Assembly (NCBI GenBank): GCA_903958915.1
Contig: CAJBVC010000291.1
Location: forward strand, 1 to 7,764
Direction of reading: 5' to 3'
DNA from: an uncultured beta proteobacterium
GTDB lineage: Bacteria > Pseudomonadota > Gammaproteobacteria > Burkholderiales > Burkholderiaceae_C
DNA: 7,764 bases
Below, in pieces: positions 5,419 through 7,764 of the stretch. The first letter of the stretch is position 1. The number at the start of each line of letters is the position of its first letter. A program made the position numbers and the translations under genes. Below the pieces are notes generated by a model. It did not search any database and was not told where the DNA came from. It saw only the letters and a list, made by a program, of their open reading frames with translations.

Positions 5419-7764
5419 TTAGAACTTCATTTCGCCACGGATGTATACCTGCTTGCCGTACATGTCATACAGGTCGTAGTTGAATGGCTTGCCACTCAAG
5501 CCACCGTCAAGCTCTGGCAATTTGCCCGCTGCATTTACCATACCAACAACCAATTTGGCACCCTTCACGAAAGAAGGATGGTAGGAGAACTGCACGTCAT
5601 GCGTCACATAAGGCGCATTGTAGAAGTCATCTTCAGACGAGCCATTTTCACCGATCACATTCAAGTTCCAGGCGGCTTCGAAGTCACCCATTTTCCACGT
5701 AGTAGCCAACTGCATACGATCCTTAGGCAAACCGTAGGTACCGACAACATCGTTACCGTTGGACGCATAACCCAGCAAACGTGACCACTTCAGATCGTGG
5801 CTGACTTTGCCAAAGCCTGCAAGTGAATAGGAGCCAAACGAGGCGCTCAGGTCAAGTCCCTTGGTTTCCAATTCGCCTTCGTTGGTCGCGCCACGAACAA
5901 TCTGAATGATCTGGCCGTTGGCAGCACGGTTGATGGACAGACCTGCGGGAATGGGCAGGGGGTTTGTTCCATTGTTGCGGTTCACGATCGACTGGGAAGA
6001 GATGTTGGAGATCACACCATCAATCTTGGTGCTCCAGTAATCCGCTTTCACGGTCAGCAGAGGAGTCACATCCCAGGCGCCGCCGAATGAGTACTGTGTG
6101 GACTTTTCGGACTTCAGCTGCGAGTTGGAAATCACTAAACCATTGATCTGGAATCCTTCTGTCTTACAAAACTCGACAGAGTTCTTCGGGTCATCCCACT
6201 GGCAATGGCGCAAGTCAACCACCGTGTCGGCAGAGAAAGATGCCTTCTGAGTCAGTTGGGGCAATGACGGAGCTGCAAAACCCTTTCCTACAGATGCGCG
6301 CAGAGTCAGAGTCTTCATGGGCTGGTAACGCAGCGAAGCCTTGGGTGAAAAGTCGCTACCATAGTCAGAGTATTTCACATAGCGCCCGGCCAACGAACCT
6401 TCGAGTTGCTTGCTGAACGGGAACACCATTTCAGCACCGATTTCCATCACAGTGCGGTCGCCGCCAGCAGAATTGCCGGAAGATCCTTCCACCACGCCAG
6501 CTTCAGACAGCGAGTCGTAGATGTCGTAGTAAGTCTCTTTGCGGCTCTCTGCGCTCACGAACAAAATGGCATTGCCGCCACCCATCTTGAATAGATCGGT
6601 TTGAGCATTGCCGTAGATCTCGGACTGCGTAAAGGATGCATCACGACCGGTGTTGGTAGTAAAGGACTTGATCACGTCCGCAGGAGTGGAGATGGGGTCC
6701 TTGATGTTGTACAGGCCATTGTTGATGGCGGCCTCCGCCAACGAACGCACCACAAAGCCACGACCTGTTTCAACAAACTTGGACGTAGTGTGGCGAATGC
6801 CGACTTCGGTATCGATGCTGGCAACACGGCCTTTCATGCCCAAGGCCACGTCGTACAGGTTGTTGTCGGTGCTAGTGTCGCGGTTACCGCCGGCTGCAAA
6901 ACGGTGCGCAAGCACCAAGCCTGTATCCGGAACGAGATTTCCTTGCCCTGTCTTAGTAAGAATGTCGCCTGCACTTCCCTTGGCGATGAACAGATTGGCC
7001 GGAACTGGCGCATAGCGTCCAAAGCTCTGGCTGCGGCTCACGGAAGAATTGATATATGCCGACCAGTCATCCGAAATCTTGACCTCTCCGCGGCCAAAGA
7101 ACGAATCCGTGGACAGAGCAGCTTCGTCGCCGGCGACCGAATTGAAGTCAAAGCGGCAACGCGACGTCGTATAAAAATTTGGGTTGGTACAGCCATCAGG
7201 AACCGCAGATACGAACGAGCCCTGGGCAGGCGCCTGAGGTGTGCCCACATTCTTGAAGTAGTTGTTGGAGAAACTCGACGCACCCTTCACATACGGATAT
7301 GGCGCATCCCTGACGAAGATGACTTCACGGGATGTGTGGGAAGCACCCACCATCATGCTGCCCTTGTCGCCACGGCTTCCCACCAACACGGAAGACGCTT
7401 CGGTCTGGCCGCCGTTGATGTTTGGCTTGCCATTTCCAAAGGAAATGTATGCGCCTTCAAAGTCCTTGCGCAGAATGATATTGATCACACCGCCGATGGC
7501 GTCAGATCCGTAAATAGCAGATGCGCCGTCTGTCAATATTTCGATCCGTTCAACCGCAGCCATGGGGATGGAATTCATGTCCACCGTGTCGCCAGCAGTT
7601 GCGGCTTTAGCGACGCGGCGGCCATCCACCAGCACCAATGTGCGGGTGCTACCGAGACCACGCAGGTTCACAGTGGAGAGTGACTGGTTGGTGTTGCCCG
7701 ACTGGGGGCGCACATTGCCTGCAGACGAGAACGTGGAATTGCGAATGAACTCAGCAACCGTGAC
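5419..7764 (-). CDS. TonB-dependent outer-membrane receptor, N-terminus outside the window
   Basis: This is a TonB-gated outer-membrane receptor that would import a substrate into the periplasm. The frame is open to the right edge; 781 residues are visible, and the signal peptide, TonB box and first part of the plug are missing. An internal GTG at 7713 should not be taken as the start, because plug-like sequence TVAEFIRNSTFSSAGN continues upstream. From the visible first residue, the plug holds NLRGLGSTRTLVLVDGRR (33-50) and the motif VERIEIL-TDGASAIYGSDA-IGGVINI (71-96). The 22-strand-type barrel follows, with RASVGKGFAAPSLPQL (489-504), the LKSEKSTQYSFGG strand, and a final ...VYIRGEMKF ending in Phe, as outer-membrane barrels usually do. 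Two cysteine pairs in loop-like segments (192/203 and 521/533) probably form surface disulphides. The plug resembles large Oar/BtuB-like receptors used for peptides or glycans rather than classic siderophore receptors, but the substrate is not readable. It converges on the peptidase operon and shares its terminator. Confidence 0.95.
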   Translation of the reverse strand, partial: VTVAEFIRNSTFSSAGNVRPQSGNTNQSLSTVNLRGLGSTRTLVLVDGRRVAKAATAGDTVDMNSIPMAAVERIEILTDGASAIYGSDAIGGVINIILRKDFEGAYISFGNGKPNINGGQTEASSVLVGSRGDKGSMMVGASHTSREVIFVRDAPYPYVKGASSFSNNYFKNVGTPQAPAQGSFVSAVPDGCTNPNFYTTSRCRFDFNSVAGDEAALSTDSFFGRGEVKISDDWSAYINSSVSRSQSFGRYAPVPANLFIAKGSAGDILTKTGQGNLVPDTGLVLAHRFAAGGNRDTSTDNNLYDVALGMKGRVASIDTEVGIRHTTSKFVETGRGFVVRSLAEAAINNGLYNIKDPISTPADVIKSFTTNTGRDASFTQSEIYGNAQTDLFKMGGGNAILFVSAESRKETYYDIYDSLSEAGVVEGSSGNSAGGDRTVMEIGAEMVFPFSKQLEGSLAGRYVKYSDYGSDFSPKASLRYQPMKTLTLRASVGKGFAAPSLPQLTQKASFSADTVVDLRHCQWDDPKNSVEFCKTEGFQINGLVISNSQLKSEKSTQYSFGGAWDVTPLLTVKADYWSTKIDGVISNISSQSIVNRNNGTNPLPIPAGLSINRAANGQIIQIVRGATNEGELETKGLDLSASFGSYSLAGFGKVSHDLKWSRLLGYASNGNDVVGTYGLPKDRMQLATTWKMGDFEAAWNLNVIGENGSSEDDFYNAPYVTHDVQFSYHPSFVKGAKLVVGMVNAAGKLPELDGGLSGKPFNYDLYDMYGKQVYIRGEMKF

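Noticed and set aside
6601..7683. 360-residue open frame on the plus strand opposite the TonB receptor
   Set aside because: It begins with TTG, has no ribosome-binding site and no recognisable domain. The receptor on the other strand is unmistakable, so this is its antisense shadow.

Overview
The window looks like the chromosome of a Gram-negative betaproteobacterium, most likely in the Comamonadaceae (Rhodoferax/Polaromonas-like). The Gram-negative call rests on a TonB-dependent outer-membrane receptor and two Sec-exported proteins. The family-level guess rests mainly on a short intergenic element at about 1313-1384 that resembles a dispersed repeat I recognise from Comamonadaceae genomes. 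That recognition is from memory and was not searched.

Layout from left to right: (1) 1-1304, plus strand: the 3' part of a fused two-domain ATPase of a dipeptide/oligopeptide ABC importer. It runs in from the left, and its first domain is mostly outside the window. (2) 1305-1448: a short intergenic stretch with the repeat. (3) 1449-2423, minus strand: a class I SAM-dependent methyltransferase with a long helical C-terminal extension. (4) 2424-2560: a divergent intergenic and leader region. (5) 2561-4570, plus strand: a secreted S9-family (prolyl oligopeptidase-type) serine peptidase with an intact Ser-Asp-His triad. (6) 4595-5299, plus strand: a secreted, mostly helical protein of unknown function, 24 bases downstream and probably in the same operon. 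(7) 5332-5406: a perfect 17-bp hairpin acting as a shared terminator for the converging transcripts, with a second, imperfect hairpin beside it. (8) 5419-7764, minus strand: a TonB-dependent receptor whose N-terminus lies beyond the right edge.

The right-hand two thirds can be read as a peptide-acquisition module: an outer-membrane receptor, a periplasmic or secreted peptidase and a small periplasmic coiled-coil partner. The peptide ABC importer ATPase at the left edge could take products across the inner membrane, but it is separated by an opposite-strand methyltransferase and need not be functionally linked. This is inference from gene content. No substrate, regulator or precursor peptide is visible. 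The least described component is the coiled-coil protein, whose only two mature cysteines flank the helical region. No RNA genes, CRISPR arrays, insertion sequences or phage genes were seen.
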